Shown: positions 33,476-41,602, numbered from the stretch's first letter. The stretch is DNA of 53,207 nt from SIG607 sp045586405 (GCA_045586405.1 JAZNAG010000004.1:1-53207); one strand, 5' to 3'. Notes: a model not told the origin generated them from the sequence alone. Numbers and translations are program-made.

Positions 33476-34631
33476 TTGTTTCTCCTAATCTACCTATATT
33501 ACTTACATTCATTAAAAGCAATATTGTTATCATTTGGGTGGAATCGAAACAATAAGGATTCCAAAAACTTACAAAAAGATAAATTAAATAAACAATTACA
33601 CTGGTTTTGCTTTTAGCCAAAATAGGCATAAGTGTTACAGTATAAAAAAGTCCTAATCCGACTACACCTATTTGTTTAAAAATATACAAAGTTTGTAATT
33701 CGAAATACATTTCTCCGTTGTAGCTTAAATTTTCGGTGTGCGCTGTAACCCATGCACCTAAGCCATCACCTATCAGCGGATTAGCCTTCAGCAATATTAA
33801 AGCCTGCTCCAGTCTTACTACATTGGATACTGCTGATTTTTCTTTAAATTTAATGGCTACATATATCGAAATTGCTATAAAAGCAATGCTAACCAGTCCT
33901 AAAACTATAAATCGTGTTTTTTTGTTTGTTTTGATTATGTTAATTACCTTGTGGCTTGAATACCATACGGCAAATAATATTAACCCTAATATATAAGCAA
34001 AATTTCCGGCGAATAATACGCCTAAAAGAAGAACAATATTTTTTACGGTAAGTTTCTTTTTGCTTAAAAAGTCCAAAATGAAAGCCACTAATATAAGAAG
34101 GTTGCCTTTTACCTGCACTTTAGGAAAAAATCTGTTTAAAAAATAAATATCTCCTAATTCATACTGTTGGCACCAGCCTCTAAACCAGGAAAAGTCTTCA
34201 AAGTAAGCAATTATTAAACCAAATAGTATCAGTATAAGTGCTTTTGCAATTGCCAAATTGATAAAAACTTCTTTTTTTCTTTCAAAATTACTATCTTTTA
34301 TACAAAAGCTTAATGGTATAAAAAAAAGTATAACGGCAAATCTCACAACCCTTTGAAACTCAATTCCTATAACCAAAGACCGTATTACCGAAAACAGTAA
34401 ATAAACCAAAAAAGCTACAACAAATATAAAATATTTTTTATCCTTGAGAACCTTAGCTTGTGGTAATTGCAGAAATATATATACAAACAAAAAAGGAACC
34501 ATAAAAGCGGCGAGCCTGGCAAAAGGAAACTGAAAAAAATAACACACTATAGCCATAGTCCACGCTAAAAACGAGCCATTAGCGATGATATCCTTTTTAT
34601 TTAATCTATGAGTTATATTCCATCCACTCAC
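33414..34631 (-). CDS. O-antigen polymerase/ligase-like membrane protein
   Basis: The 405-residue protein has about ten to twelve membrane helices and a large loop with LIGDGLGAWVTAHTENL (about residues 286-302), the arrangement of Wzy/WaaL-type polymerases and ligases, which share little sequence. It would polymerise or attach the glycan at the membrane's outer face. Its end overlaps the next gene by 62 nt, more than its neighbours do, so the natural C-terminus may have been longer or shifted. It overlaps the upstream glycosyltransferase by 4 nt. Confidence 0.75.
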   Translation of the reverse strand: MSGWNITHRLNKKDIIANGSFLAWTMAIVCYFFQFPFARLAAFMVPFLFVYIFLQLPQAKVLKDKKYFIFVVAFLVYLLFSVIRSLVIGIEFQRVVRFAVILFFIPLSFCIKDSNFERKKEVFINLAIAKALILILFGLIIAYFEDFSWFRGWCQQYELGDIYFLNRFFPKVQVKGNLLILVAFILDFLSKKKLTVKNIVLLLGVLFAGNFAYILGLILFAVWYSSHKVINIIKTNKKTRFIVLGLVSIAFIAISIYVAIKFKEKSAVSNVVRLEQALILLKANPLIGDGLGAWVTAHTENLSYNGEMYFELQTLYIFKQIGVVGLGLFYTVTLMPILAKSKTSVIVYLIYLFVSFWNPYCFDSTQMITILLLMNVSNIGRLGETNDKGSYYSLFPYRFGKGQHT

Positions 34632-35449
34632 TTAGTTCTCAGCACCTTTCTGTATATAAACTTTCTGATTTTAGATGGAATAAGACAAACAAAAGTTAAC
34701 GCACAAATCACGTAAAGCACTTCAAAAATTCCGCTAAAGCCTATTTTGTACAAATGCCATCTGAATTTAGCTGCAGTTTTCAGATAGCTGAAGCCGCCTC
34801 GTCTGCCGTAAAGACCACTATCAACTCGCATATAACAAAGAGTTTCTTTAAGATTCTTGCAAGCAACATCGTTTTTAAGAAGATTTACCCACAAGGCATA
34901 GTCTTCGTGAAGAGAAAGAGTTGGATAGCCTCCCAACTTCAGAACAACATCTTTATCAAACATAACCGTAGGATGATTAAAGGGACATCTTTTTCTCGCG
35001 AACTTCATAATTTCCGATTTTTCTTCGGGCATTTCTTTTCTGGAAATAATGTTTTTGGGATCCGCCTCAAACTCTTCAATAGTTCCGCCCAAAATGCCAA
35101 GGGCTGCATTTTGCTCAAAAGCCTTAAGCTGAAGCTCACACCTGTCAGACGGTGCAATATCATCAGAATCCATTCTGGCTACCAGTCTGTTTTTACAAAC
35201 AGCAAGACCATCATTAAGTGCAGGTCCAAGACCTCTGTTATTTTCGAAACGAACAATATTAAGAATATTCAGATACTTTTCTTTCATCTCGGATATTACC
35301 GTTTCCAATTCTTCGGTCAAAGCCCCGTCACAAACTAAAACAAAATCATCTGTAGGCACAGTTTGTTCAAACATACTTTGCATACTTTGACGCAAATATT
35401 CTGCTTTTTCCTTATTATAAACTGACATCAACACGCTATAATTTTCCAT
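34628..35449 (-). CDS. Family 2 glycosyltransferase
   Basis: The 273-residue GT2 enzyme has the fold-start motif YSVLMSVYNKEKAEYL (residues 4-19), RGLGPALNDGL, metal-binding ARMDSDDIAPSDR (about 90-102) and HEDYALWVNLL (about 180-190) with the catalytic base. A hydrophobic C-terminal segment (about 238-258) may anchor it. First gene of the six-gene polysaccharide operon, with AAAGGA before the ATG and a long leader from the promoter at 35593-35621. Confidence 0.9.
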   Translation of the reverse strand: MENYSVLMSVYNKEKAEYLRQSMQSMFEQTVPTDDFVLVCDGALTEELETVISEMKEKYLNILNIVRFENNRGLGPALNDGLAVCKNRLVARMDSDDIAPSDRCELQLKAFEQNAALGILGGTIEEFEADPKNIISRKEMPEEKSEIMKFARKRCPFNHPTVMFDKDVVLKLGGYPTLSLHEDYALWVNLLKNDVACKNLKETLCYMRVDSGLYGRRGGFSYLKTAAKFRWHLYKIGFSGIFEVLYVICALTFVCLIPSKIRKFIYRKVLRTK

Positions 35450-35592
35450 TTTGTATTTCCTTTACATCCCTTGTGCATAAATATGCTTTATTCATATTGC
35501 CCATCAATCCGCAAAATCAACACGCTTAATTCATTTGCGATATTCAGCTTTAAAAATCCGAACATAATTATCGCAAGTTTACACTATGTAAC

Positions 35593-35621
35593 AGTATAAC
35601 ATATACTAATTAAAAAAACAA
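35593..35621 (-). promoter_or_regulatory. Promoter of the polysaccharide operon
   Basis: Minus strand: -35 TTGTTT (35616-35621), 17-nt spacer, -10 TATACT (35593-35598) with extended TGT. The start near 35586 gives a leader of about 137 nt without obvious terminator. Confidence 0.5.
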
Positions 35622-35733
35622 GTGACAATATCGACAAATGTCGAATTTCTCAAGCTTTATTTTTGTTGCCATTTTCGTTTTGGATAAGATATACAGCACA
35701 ATTACCTGAGCCTTTTTTCAATAAAATTTTACC

Positions 35734-35768
35734 AAAAATAAAAAGTGCGGCCACCGAAGCAGTCGCAC
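35734..35768 (-). terminator. Intrinsic terminator without an annotated gene
   Basis: On the minus strand GTGCG pairs with CGCAC around an inner C(TTCG)G tetraloop helix, followed by TTTTTATTTTTGG. No minus-strand gene lies between it and 36,000, so it should end a short untranslated transcript, or be a leftover. Confidence 0.6.
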
Positions 35769-35791
35769 AAAAAACGCAAACCCCGATAGTC

Positions 35792-35932
35792 GCCAAACTA
35801 AGTCAATATAAGAGCATTTCTGCAATTATGCTGATGGAATTTGCATTTTTATCAAATTCTTAGCAAAATTGCAAAAGGGTATAACACCCCTAAGGCAAAA
35901 TACTCTCAATTTATATATTAACTTAGTTTGGC
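35792..35932. repeat. 141-bp MITE-like element with 19-bp terminal inverted repeats
   Basis: The ends (35792-35810 and 35914-35932, beginning GCCAAACTAAGT) match 18 of 19 as inverted repeats. Inside are nested inverted repeats: TGCAATTATGCT (35821-35832) with AGCAAAATTGCA (35862-35873), then GAATTT with AAATTC. No target-site duplication is clear. The rest of the 35450-36088 gap holds the operon promoter and leader, the terminator at 35734-35768 and the promoter at 36027-36055. Confidence 0.6.
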
Positions 35933-36026
35933 ATACCTAGTTTACCACAGGTTTGCAGAAAAATAAAGTAAATTGTTAAAATGTTTATCTATGTTGTTCA
36001 TCAATCATTTCATCAATCAAAGATGG

Positions 36027-36055
36027 TTGAAATATGAGCGACGAAATGTTATAAT
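36027..36055 (+). promoter_or_regulatory. Promoter of the HEPN-Fic-GIY-YIG operon
   Basis: -35 TTGAAA (36027-36032), 17-nt spacer, -10 TATAAT (36050-36055) preceded by TGT. Confidence 0.65.
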
Positions 36056-36088
36056 GGTACTAAGGATATATTAAGGGTGGTGAATAGT

Positions 36089-36961
36089 TTGGATTCTATA
36101 GACGAAAGAAAAGATGAGAATATTGAGGGTGGCCAAAAAATTATTGACCGTAAGAACGAATCGTATATTTATATTTGTGGCATCGAGCCATCAAGAGATA
36201 TAGTTATTGATGATTATGTAACATTAATGCCCGTAAAATCAGTAGCAAATCCGGATGATATGATTGATTGCTATATGAAAAACGGAAATGGTTCTGAGTT
36301 TGAATTGGGGATGTTGATTTCTACACTTAGAATGGTAACGGCACAGCTGAGAATTACAGCAAATGATTCAGAGAAACTGGCTATTAGAACTTGGAATTCA
36401 CAGAGCATATGTTTACAAATAGGTGCACTACTTAAGTGTGAGGTATCTTGGTATTTCCAGGCTAGTGATTCAGCAGACAAATTTAATGCTAATACACGTG
36501 TGTCGTTAATTTGTCCTAATATGTATAAGTTCCCAAGCGAAATAACTGTCATTGATGAGGTGAATTCAAGCTTTTTAGAAAAGAGGCTACCTATTGCTTT
36601 GAATCTAGAACACGATGAGAGATACAGAAATGCGTCCAACGCTCTGTGGTGCTACCGAATGCACTATAGATCTGCTATTCAAATGAGCGTTCTTTGGGGT
36701 GGAATAGAGTCGTTATTTTTGATTGAAAGGAGCATCAAAAAGAACTTATCTATTGCTGCATCACGGTTTATAGGTGGAGACGATTCTATGGTTGATGAAA
36801 TAAAGACCCTGTATGAAAGCAGAAGCAAAGCAGTGCATGAGTTTAAGAACGCAGAAATGGATATAAAGGAAAAATCTGTAAACCTTCTTCATAAACTGCT
36901 TGTTGCATGTGTAGAAAGAAATTGTTTGCCCAATGTTTCTCAGTTGCTGAATATAAGCTAA
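36089..36961 (+). CDS. HEPN-like (ApeA/Apea-type) protein of unknown function
   Basis: The product (290 residues from TTG 36089) ends in a helical domain with LYESRSKAVHEFKNAEMD; R245-x4-H250 fits the Rx4-6H motif of HEPN ribonucleases, and the sequence context resembles Apea-like HEPN domains. The N-terminal two thirds are unrecognised and have no membrane segment. HEPN proteins are common RNases in toxin-antitoxin and anti-phage systems; that role here is inferred. AAGGGTGG lies 8 nt before TTG 36089; GTG 36077 or 36080 are alternatives with worse spacing. First of a three-gene plus-strand operon, 29 nt before fic. Confidence 0.6.
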   Translation: MDSIDERKDENIEGGQKIIDRKNESYIYICGIEPSRDIVIDDYVTLMPVKSVANPDDMIDCYMKNGNGSEFELGMLISTLRMVTAQLRITANDSEKLAIRTWNSQSICLQIGALLKCEVSWYFQASDSADKFNANTRVSLICPNMYKFPSEITVIDEVNSSFLEKRLPIALNLEHDERYRNASNALWCYRMHYRSAIQMSVLWGGIESLFLIERSIKKNLSIAASRFIGGDDSMVDEIKTLYESRSKAVHEFKNAEMDIKEKSVNLLHKLLVACVERNCLPNVSQLLNIS

Positions 36962-36990
36962 AGATACATATATAATGCGAGGTAATACCT

Positions 36991-37971
36991 ATGAAAAATC
37001 AGAAACCGCCCTTTGAAATTACGACTTCTATTCTTGATAAAATCGCAGAGATTGCAGAATTAGTTGGACAGGTCAATGCAGTAGAAGGTTTAACAACGAA
37101 CCCCATGCTGCGCCGGACGAACAGAATCCGCACCATCTATTCTTCCCTGGCTATTGAACAGAACACCTTGAGTTTGGAGCAGGTTACTGCGGTTCTGAAC
37201 GGCAAGCGGGTTATTGCTCCGCCTAAGGATATTGCAGAAGTCAAGAATGCATACGAAATCTACGAAATGATGGATTCTTTGAATCCCTATTCCATGGATG
37301 ATCTTCTAAATGCCCATGCGGTTATGACCAAGGGACTGACTGAAGAGTCCGGTTGTTTTCGTTCTGGCCCAGTGGGTGTGGTGGACAAACAAGGCAATAT
37401 TCTTCATTTTGGCACACTGCCGGATTATGCACCGGGACTCACGAAAGAGTTGCTGGATTGGATCAAAGATAGCGATGTTCACATGCTGATCAAAAGTTGC
37501 GTGTTCCATTATGAGTTGGAAGTGATTCATCCCTTCGCTGATGGCAATGGACGAATAGGCAGGCTGTGGCATACTCTGCTGCTGACCCAATGGAAACCGA
37601 TGTTTGCATGGCTTCCGGTAGAGTCCATTATCCATGATCGGCAGGATGAGTATTATGCTGCTATCAACCGCGCAAATTATGAGGGCGAGTCTACAGCATT
37701 TATCGAGTTTATGCTATCTGCAATCCAGGAAGCATTGATAGAAGCAGTACAAACATCGGGTGTCGCAGAGAAGATGACAATTGACGAACTGCGTTGGTAT
37801 AAGATAGAACGATTCTTGAAAAAGAACGGGACGATTACTAATACGGATGTGCGCCAGTTGTTCCAAGTATCGTCTGCAACAGCAAATCGTATTTTATTCA
37901 GATTTACCGACGAAGGAAAGTTAGAGAAAATCCGCATAGGGAAATCTTGGGGATATAAATTTAATGATTAA
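36991..37971 (+). CDS. Fic family protein (class II, AMPylator/nucleotidyltransferase)
   Basis: The 326-residue protein has the complete Fic motif HPFADGNGRIGR at residues 180-191, with catalytic His180, and an N-terminal inhibitory-helix motif SLAIEQN (residues 52-58; S-x3-E). This makes it an auto-inhibited, probably active enzyme that transfers AMP or another phosphate group to protein hydroxyls. The last 60 residues form a winged helix (TNTDVRQLFQVSSATANRILF), so it may bind DNA. The target is unknown. Its base composition is richer in G+C than the HEPN gene before it, hinting at separate origins. Start with GCGAGG. Confidence 0.9.
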   Translation: MKNQKPPFEITTSILDKIAEIAELVGQVNAVEGLTTNPMLRRTNRIRTIYSSLAIEQNTLSLEQVTAVLNGKRVIAPPKDIAEVKNAYEIYEMMDSLNPYSMDDLLNAHAVMTKGLTEESGCFRSGPVGVVDKQGNILHFGTLPDYAPGLTKELLDWIKDSDVHMLIKSCVFHYELEVIHPFADGNGRIGRLWHTLLLTQWKPMFAWLPVESIIHDRQDEYYAAINRANYEGESTAFIEFMLSAIQEALIEAVQTSGVAEKMTIDELRWYKIERFLKKNGTITNTDVRQLFQVSSATANRILFRFTDEGKLEKIRIGKSWGYKFND

Positions 37972-38014
37972 GAGATGTTACACTATTAAAGGACTGTAGA
38001 GTTAGGGTGAATTT

Positions 38015-38797
38015 ATGTTCGGAACAGTGATTATTGATGCTTATACAAAAGATGAAACAGAACAATTGGCGGCAGCAATTGACGATCTTTGTAATCCTGC
38101 CGATAGCTACGGCTGGGCTTCAGCAGGCATCTATTCGTTCTGGGATTACAATACACATGAGGTTCTATACATCGGTTTAGCCAGCGATCTTGCAGAACGA
38201 TTTAAGCAGCATAATGGTCTGCTTGACATGTCTGAAGACGGTTGCAAACGCCGTCAAATTGAGGATTATTTCACCACGCACGATAAATTAGGATACACCA
38301 TATTTGTGCAGTCACCCCTCTCCCAGCCTATGGTGCATCGAAACAGACAACAGTATGAAGCGTATGCCGCAGAAATAAATACCCCAGTGAGGGAATATGT
38401 AAGCGAACAGGGTATCGCAGATATAAAAAGAGTTGAAGGAATTCTTATTGAAGCATTTAATCAACACTATGGACATTTACCAGCTTGGAATAGAATTGGT
38501 GGCTCTATAGCAGGACAACAACGGGTTATGGAACGCAATATCAATATTGTAAAATGTTTCAGCAATCCACAGGAGTTTGAAATTAATCCTATTGTTTCCC
38601 GTTCGACTATTAGAGAATTATCAAACAACGCGACATATGCAGCGTATGAATCGGATCTCCATGCTGTACGAATGTACGTTCTTATGATGGGCTTGGATTA
38701 TGAAGATGCTTTTAATCTTGCTGCTATGTTTGATCGTTATGGCTCTTATAAACGAATATACGATTCAGGATATCTTAACAAGGTACTAGTTGTATAA
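38015..38797 (+). CDS. GIY-YIG nuclease domain protein
   Basis: The 260-residue product carries the GIY-YIG catalytic series: GIY at 38-40, YIG at 52-54, R62, a Glu at 141 or 146 and N159. All catalytic residues appear intact, so it should cleave DNA. It lacks the UvrC partner domains and the homing-endonuclease DNA-binding modules I know; the last 90 residues are helical and unrecognised. It lies 43 nt after fic. Together with HEPN and Fic it may form a defence or mobile-element-derived unit; this is inference from context. Confidence 0.8.
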   Translation: MFGTVIIDAYTKDETEQLAAAIDDLCNPADSYGWASAGIYSFWDYNTHEVLYIGLASDLAERFKQHNGLLDMSEDGCKRRQIEDYFTTHDKLGYTIFVQSPLSQPMVHRNRQQYEAYAAEINTPVREYVSEQGIADIKRVEGILIEAFNQHYGHLPAWNRIGGSIAGQQRVMERNINIVKCFSNPQEFEINPIVSRSTIRELSNNATYAAYESDLHAVRMYVLMMGLDYEDAFNLAAMFDRYGSYKRIYDSGYLNKVLVV

Positions 38798-38923
38798 GAA
38801 GTGTAGATACCTGAATATGAAATTAAAGCATTTACAAAATACTTCCTACTGGGCATATTGGGCTTTTTTGAATCCTAAGAAGGCAGACAAGCAATTGAGA
38901 CAGTAGATAAAGCAGAAAGACGC

Positions 38924-38976
38924 ATAAAAGGTATGACCGTTGAATACCAGAGGGCTTCAACGGTCATACCTTTTAT
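38924..38976. terminator. Bidirectional terminator between the GIY-YIG gene and the cyclase-like gene
   Basis: A perfect 20-bp inverted repeat (38924-38943 with 38957-38976) and 13-nt loop; arms end in TTTTAT on both strands. The stretch 38798-38923 holds only a 29-codon frame without support. Confidence 0.8.
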
Positions 38977-39008
38977 AATCAAATACCAATTTTTTAAAAT
39001 CTATTCTG

Positions 39009-40022
39009 TTATTGATTATTATCTAAAACTTTTTCAACAAAGTCACTCGACAAATCGTCTTGGCAATATTTTATGAACAGATTTCTGTTGTTGCCGGTAA
39101 AGATGTTTTCCGGTATAGAGTTTAATGAATGCAGGTATTTTTTAATACATTCATAATTAGAAAAACTATTTGTAATACTGGATTTTTCCTCGTCATTCAG
39201 GTCTTGGGAATTATAAATAACGTCCAGCAAAACAAATGCTAAATATTCTAATCCGCTTAAATCTGTCATTTTATCATAATATAGGCTAAGTATTTTATTA
39301 ACACTTTGGAAACCCAATGGCATAGAAGTAAACTTTTGCTTTTTCATATCCCACTCAAACCCTTGGGTATAGCTACGAACAAGGTTAGAAAGAATTGATA
39401 CATAATATGTACCATATTTAGGAGATTTTATATATGATGTAAACATAACGTTTAAAACCATTCTAAGTAAAATCTCAATAGATTTCTTGCTTTTTATCGA
39501 GCACCCGAAAGATATATCCTTATAGGATGTTGGAATATATTCAATACAGTTATTAATAACTCTTCTTTCTATAAATATGCAGTCAGTCATTGTATAGGCT
39601 GTTTCTTTGACTTCTTCCTGAATTGAGCGATCAATCAATATGCCCAATCCCTTGAATTTGGTTTGCTGAATATACAGATCAGCAATACTACTATTATTAA
39701 ACGCAACACCAAATAAATGCTGAGAACCTTTTGCTTTTAAATCTTGCGGATCTAGGCTGCCCGACTTAACTACTGCATTAAAGAATAAACCTTTTGAAAT
39801 CAGTCGATCTCTAAGTTGCACTAAGAAATCAAGAATGCACTTTAAGTCGCTCGATTCAACATACGCACAATCACTAAACACTCCGACTGTACCATATTCT
39901 CTAACCAACCAAGATATTTGCTCAATTGCTTTTTTGAAGTGCTGCATTTTTTCAAAATATACTTCAGGACTTTCGCAAAAGCCTTTAGTTCCTACCAAAT
40001 CAAAATATGCAATATAAGACAA
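39009..40022 (-). CDS. Class III nucleotidyl-cyclase-like protein
   Basis: The N-terminal half looks like a class III cyclase fold: AYFDLVGTKGF with Asp8, then VGVFSDCAYV with Asp51, 43 residues apart, the spacing of the two metal-binding Asps of class III cyclases. Next come FFNAVVKSGSL and HLFGVAFNNSSIADLY...GILID, parallel to the RGAI-x-G and G-x-A segments of the PycC/guanylate-cyclase-like group. The remaining ~160 residues are helical and unrecognised. I use TTG 40022, 5 nt after the partner's TGA and just behind AGAGGTGA; the longer ATG frame (40091) would overlap the partner by 64 nt and leave that site inside the gene. Length 337 residues. Product nucleotide unknown; catalytic activity unproven. 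Confidence 0.6.
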   Translation of the reverse strand: MSYIAYFDLVGTKGFCESPEVYFEKMQHFKKAIEQISWLVREYGTVGVFSDCAYVESSDLKCILDFLVQLRDRLISKGLFFNAVVKSGSLDPQDLKAKGSQHLFGVAFNNSSIADLYIQQTKFKGLGILIDRSIQEEVKETAYTMTDCIFIERRVINNCIEYIPTSYKDISFGCSIKSKKSIEILLRMVLNVMFTSYIKSPKYGTYYVSILSNLVRSYTQGFEWDMKKQKFTSMPLGFQSVNKILSLYYDKMTDLSGLEYLAFVLLDVIYNSQDLNDEEKSSITNSFSNYECIKKYLHSLNSIPENIFTGNNRNLFIKYCQDDLSSDFVEKVLDNNQ

Positions 40023-40027
40023 TGAAC

Positions 40028-41038
40028 TCACCTCTTTGAAACTAGTATGATTTGATAGGTCCCTATGTCTTCGTTGTCTTTGCTGATCCACGGATTAATT
40101 TTTTCGTTATCAGAAATATATGGTAATACAATTTCCTTGTTGGTATCTGTTAGATCGTCGGGAACTATTATCAAAAATTTGTTATGGGAATGATTGTTTT
40201 TAATAATCTGTTCTATCTGATTGTAATGCAGTAATGATTTATGCTGGTTGGGATTTAATATACTACCAGATTCGTTAATTTCTATCTTATGCGAAACAAT
40301 ATCCGCCAAAAAATTCGCATATTCGGAAATCAAATCCGTTATTGTTTGTGTACGCCTATCTTTGTTTGTTCGAATGCTAAGCGCCTTCACGGCTTTTAAA
40401 CTCAAAGGTAAATACAATTTTTGCTCTTTAACAAATTGATTACCATATATTTTTTCCTGATCTTGTTGAGAAAAAGTTGAACAGACATATTCATACTTGT
40501 ACAGATTAAAATCTTTGCGCTTCTTTAGATCTCCACTTAATAAAAAGTAATGATACAGCGATATGTCTAACATTATAGCAACTAAAATGTTTTCCAGATT
40601 CTCTAGATTAGATTCGATTATAACATCGAATTGATTTTTAGGATCAGGTATAAAACGCGTTCTTGTAGCCTTCTGGTTTATGTATATTGCAACGAGATGA
40701 CTAATATCAGATGTTTCATTTTTGTACTTTTGGATGATTTTTTCATAGTTCTCAGTATAATCGATGTCATTAAAACCAGAGATACATATCCTAACATTAG
40801 TAATATCATCATCGCTGTTACTTTTGTCTTCGCATACACTCTGCATAAAAACCGTTGGCAGGCAATTGATAAAGCTAAAATTGCCCCCCGTTAGAATGGT
40901 TTTAATTAAATCATTTGCAGAATAAACAACCAAATTAATGTTTGTTATCAACTCGTTAGTCATAAGTAACTGGTCATATCCCAAAGTGCTGATTTCTGGG
41001 TACAAAAAAATTGTCTTTCTTTCAAATTCCCTCTTCAT
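40028..41038 (-). CDS. Unrecognised partner of the cyclase-like protein
   Basis: The 336-residue protein has no motif I recognise: no transmembrane helix, TIR domain, Walker motif or obvious cyclic-nucleotide-binding domain. Visible traits are an N-terminal part with hydrophobic strands (TIFLYPEIS, INLVVYSANDLI), a mid helix ILVAIMLDISLYHYFLLSG, and a C-terminal alpha/beta-looking section (NKFLIIVPDDLTDTNKEI...TYQIILVSKR). It is first in a two-gene operon with its own promoter and ends 5 nt before the cyclase-like gene, whose ribosome binding site lies in its last codons. It may be an effector, sensor or inhibitor. Confidence 0.7.
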   Translation of the reverse strand: MKREFERKTIFLYPEISTLGYDQLLMTNELITNINLVVYSANDLIKTILTGGNFSFINCLPTVFMQSVCEDKSNSDDDITNVRICISGFNDIDYTENYEKIIQKYKNETSDISHLVAIYINQKATRTRFIPDPKNQFDVIIESNLENLENILVAIMLDISLYHYFLLSGDLKKRKDFNLYKYEYVCSTFSQQDQEKIYGNQFVKEQKLYLPLSLKAVKALSIRTNKDRRTQTITDLISEYANFLADIVSHKIEINESGSILNPNQHKSLLHYNQIEQIIKNNHSHNKFLIIVPDDLTDTNKEIVLPYISDNEKINPWISKDNEDIGTYQIILVSKR

Positions 41039-41079
41039 TATTACACCCTCTAATTCTTTATGTGTAAGTCTTTAGTAAA

Positions 41080-41108
41080 ATTTTACCTCTAAACTTGGTG
41101 AAAGTCAA
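41080..41108 (-). promoter_or_regulatory. Promoter of the cyclase-like two-gene unit
   Basis: Minus strand: -35 TTGACT (41103-41108), 17-nt spacer, -10 TAAAAT (41080-41085). The start codon is preceded by GAGGGTG. Confidence 0.65.
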
Positions 41109-41169
41109 TATCTCTCTAAAAAATGAAGCCTGCTTATAAGCATTTTGTGTTAGGAACTAAAAAGAAAAT

Positions 41170-41206
41170 GTGGCGGTGCAGTAAGTTCACCTCTCTGCAC
41201 CGCCAC
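41170..41206 (-). terminator. Second hairpin downstream of tRNA-Arg
   Basis: GTGGCGGTGCAG/CTGCACCGCCAC, a perfect 12-bp stem with 13-nt loop, followed on the minus strand by ATTTTCTTTTTAG. Probably a back-up terminator of the tRNA transcript. Confidence 0.6.
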
Positions 41207-41242
41207 AATGTTCGTTCAGTATACATCTTTGAAGAAAACAAC

Positions 41243-41282
41243 AAACCCGAACGTTTCGCCGATTGGCAAAAGGTTCGGGTTT
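41243..41282 (-). terminator. First terminator of tRNA-Arg
   Basis: AAACCCGAAC/GTTCGGGTTT (10 bp, 20-nt loop) beginning 9 nt after the tRNA 3' end; TTTGTTGTTTTC follows on the minus strand. Confidence 0.65.
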
Positions 41283-41290
41283 GAATGTTT

Positions 41291-41366
41291 TGGTACACCG
41301 GAAGGGACTCGAACCCCCAACCCTCGGAACCGGAATCCGATGCTCTATCCATTGAGCCACCGGTGC
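41291..41366 (-). tRNA. tRNA-Arg (anticodon CCG)
   Basis: On the minus strand the 76 nt fold into a full cloverleaf: acceptor GCACCGG/CCGGTGT, D arm GCTC...GAGC, anticodon stem TCGGA/TCCGA with loop TTCCGGT (anticodon CCG, reading CGG), 5-nt variable loop, T arm with TTCGAGT, and an encoded CCA. It has its own promoter. CGG is rare in the genes to its left and very common in those to its right. Confidence 0.95.
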
Positions 41367-41386
41367 ATCTGCTATAAAGCCTGCTT

Positions 41387-41415
41387 ATTATAGCAAGGTT
41401 TTGCCCTTTTGTAAA
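41387..41415 (-). promoter_or_regulatory. Promoter of tRNA-Arg
   Basis: Minus strand: -35 TTTACA (41410-41415), 17-nt spacer, -10 TATAAT (41387-41392). The -35 lies in the centre of a palindrome (GTTTTGCCC/GGGCAAAAC, 41398-41425). Confidence 0.75.
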
Positions 41416-41425
41416 GGGGCAAAAC

Positions 41426-41602
41426 AGAAATTTCTTTCGACACACCAAATTCCAATTGCTCGCACGGTCCTTGTAGGGTACGGATATATGCGTTCCCTGC
41501 CATGTTGTTCGGCAGACGAAACGCTAAATAAGAATTTGAATGCAGGGCGGGTCAGGGAAAGAACAAAAAGCAGAAGGAGTCGCCTGCAGGCAACCAGCCC
41601 GC
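41426..41602. other. Composition boundary, no gene
   Basis: This stretch separates the AT-richer left part from the G+C-richer right part. Its left half still has AT-rich sequence; from about 41540 G+C rises. I see no integrase, att duplication of the tRNA 3' end, or clear promoter in it. The overlapping plus-strand frame into the next gene is a shadow. Confidence 0.5.

Noticed and set aside
35663..35863. 66-codon plus-strand frame
   Set aside because: Spans a minus-strand terminator and one arm of the inverted-repeat element; no ribosome binding site.
38818..38907. 29-codon plus-strand frame after the GIY-YIG gene
   Set aside because: No ribosome binding site or recognisable motif; too short to support.
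40023..40091. ATG start at 40091 for the cyclase-like gene
   Set aside because: Would overlap the partner gene by 64 nt and add 23 residues before the first strand; TTG 40022 sits at correct distance from AGAGGTGA.
41291..41366. tRNA-Arg as integration site of an island with att duplication
   Set aside because: I looked for a copy of the tRNA 3' end in 35-41 kb and in the right-hand block and found none; no integrase is present.
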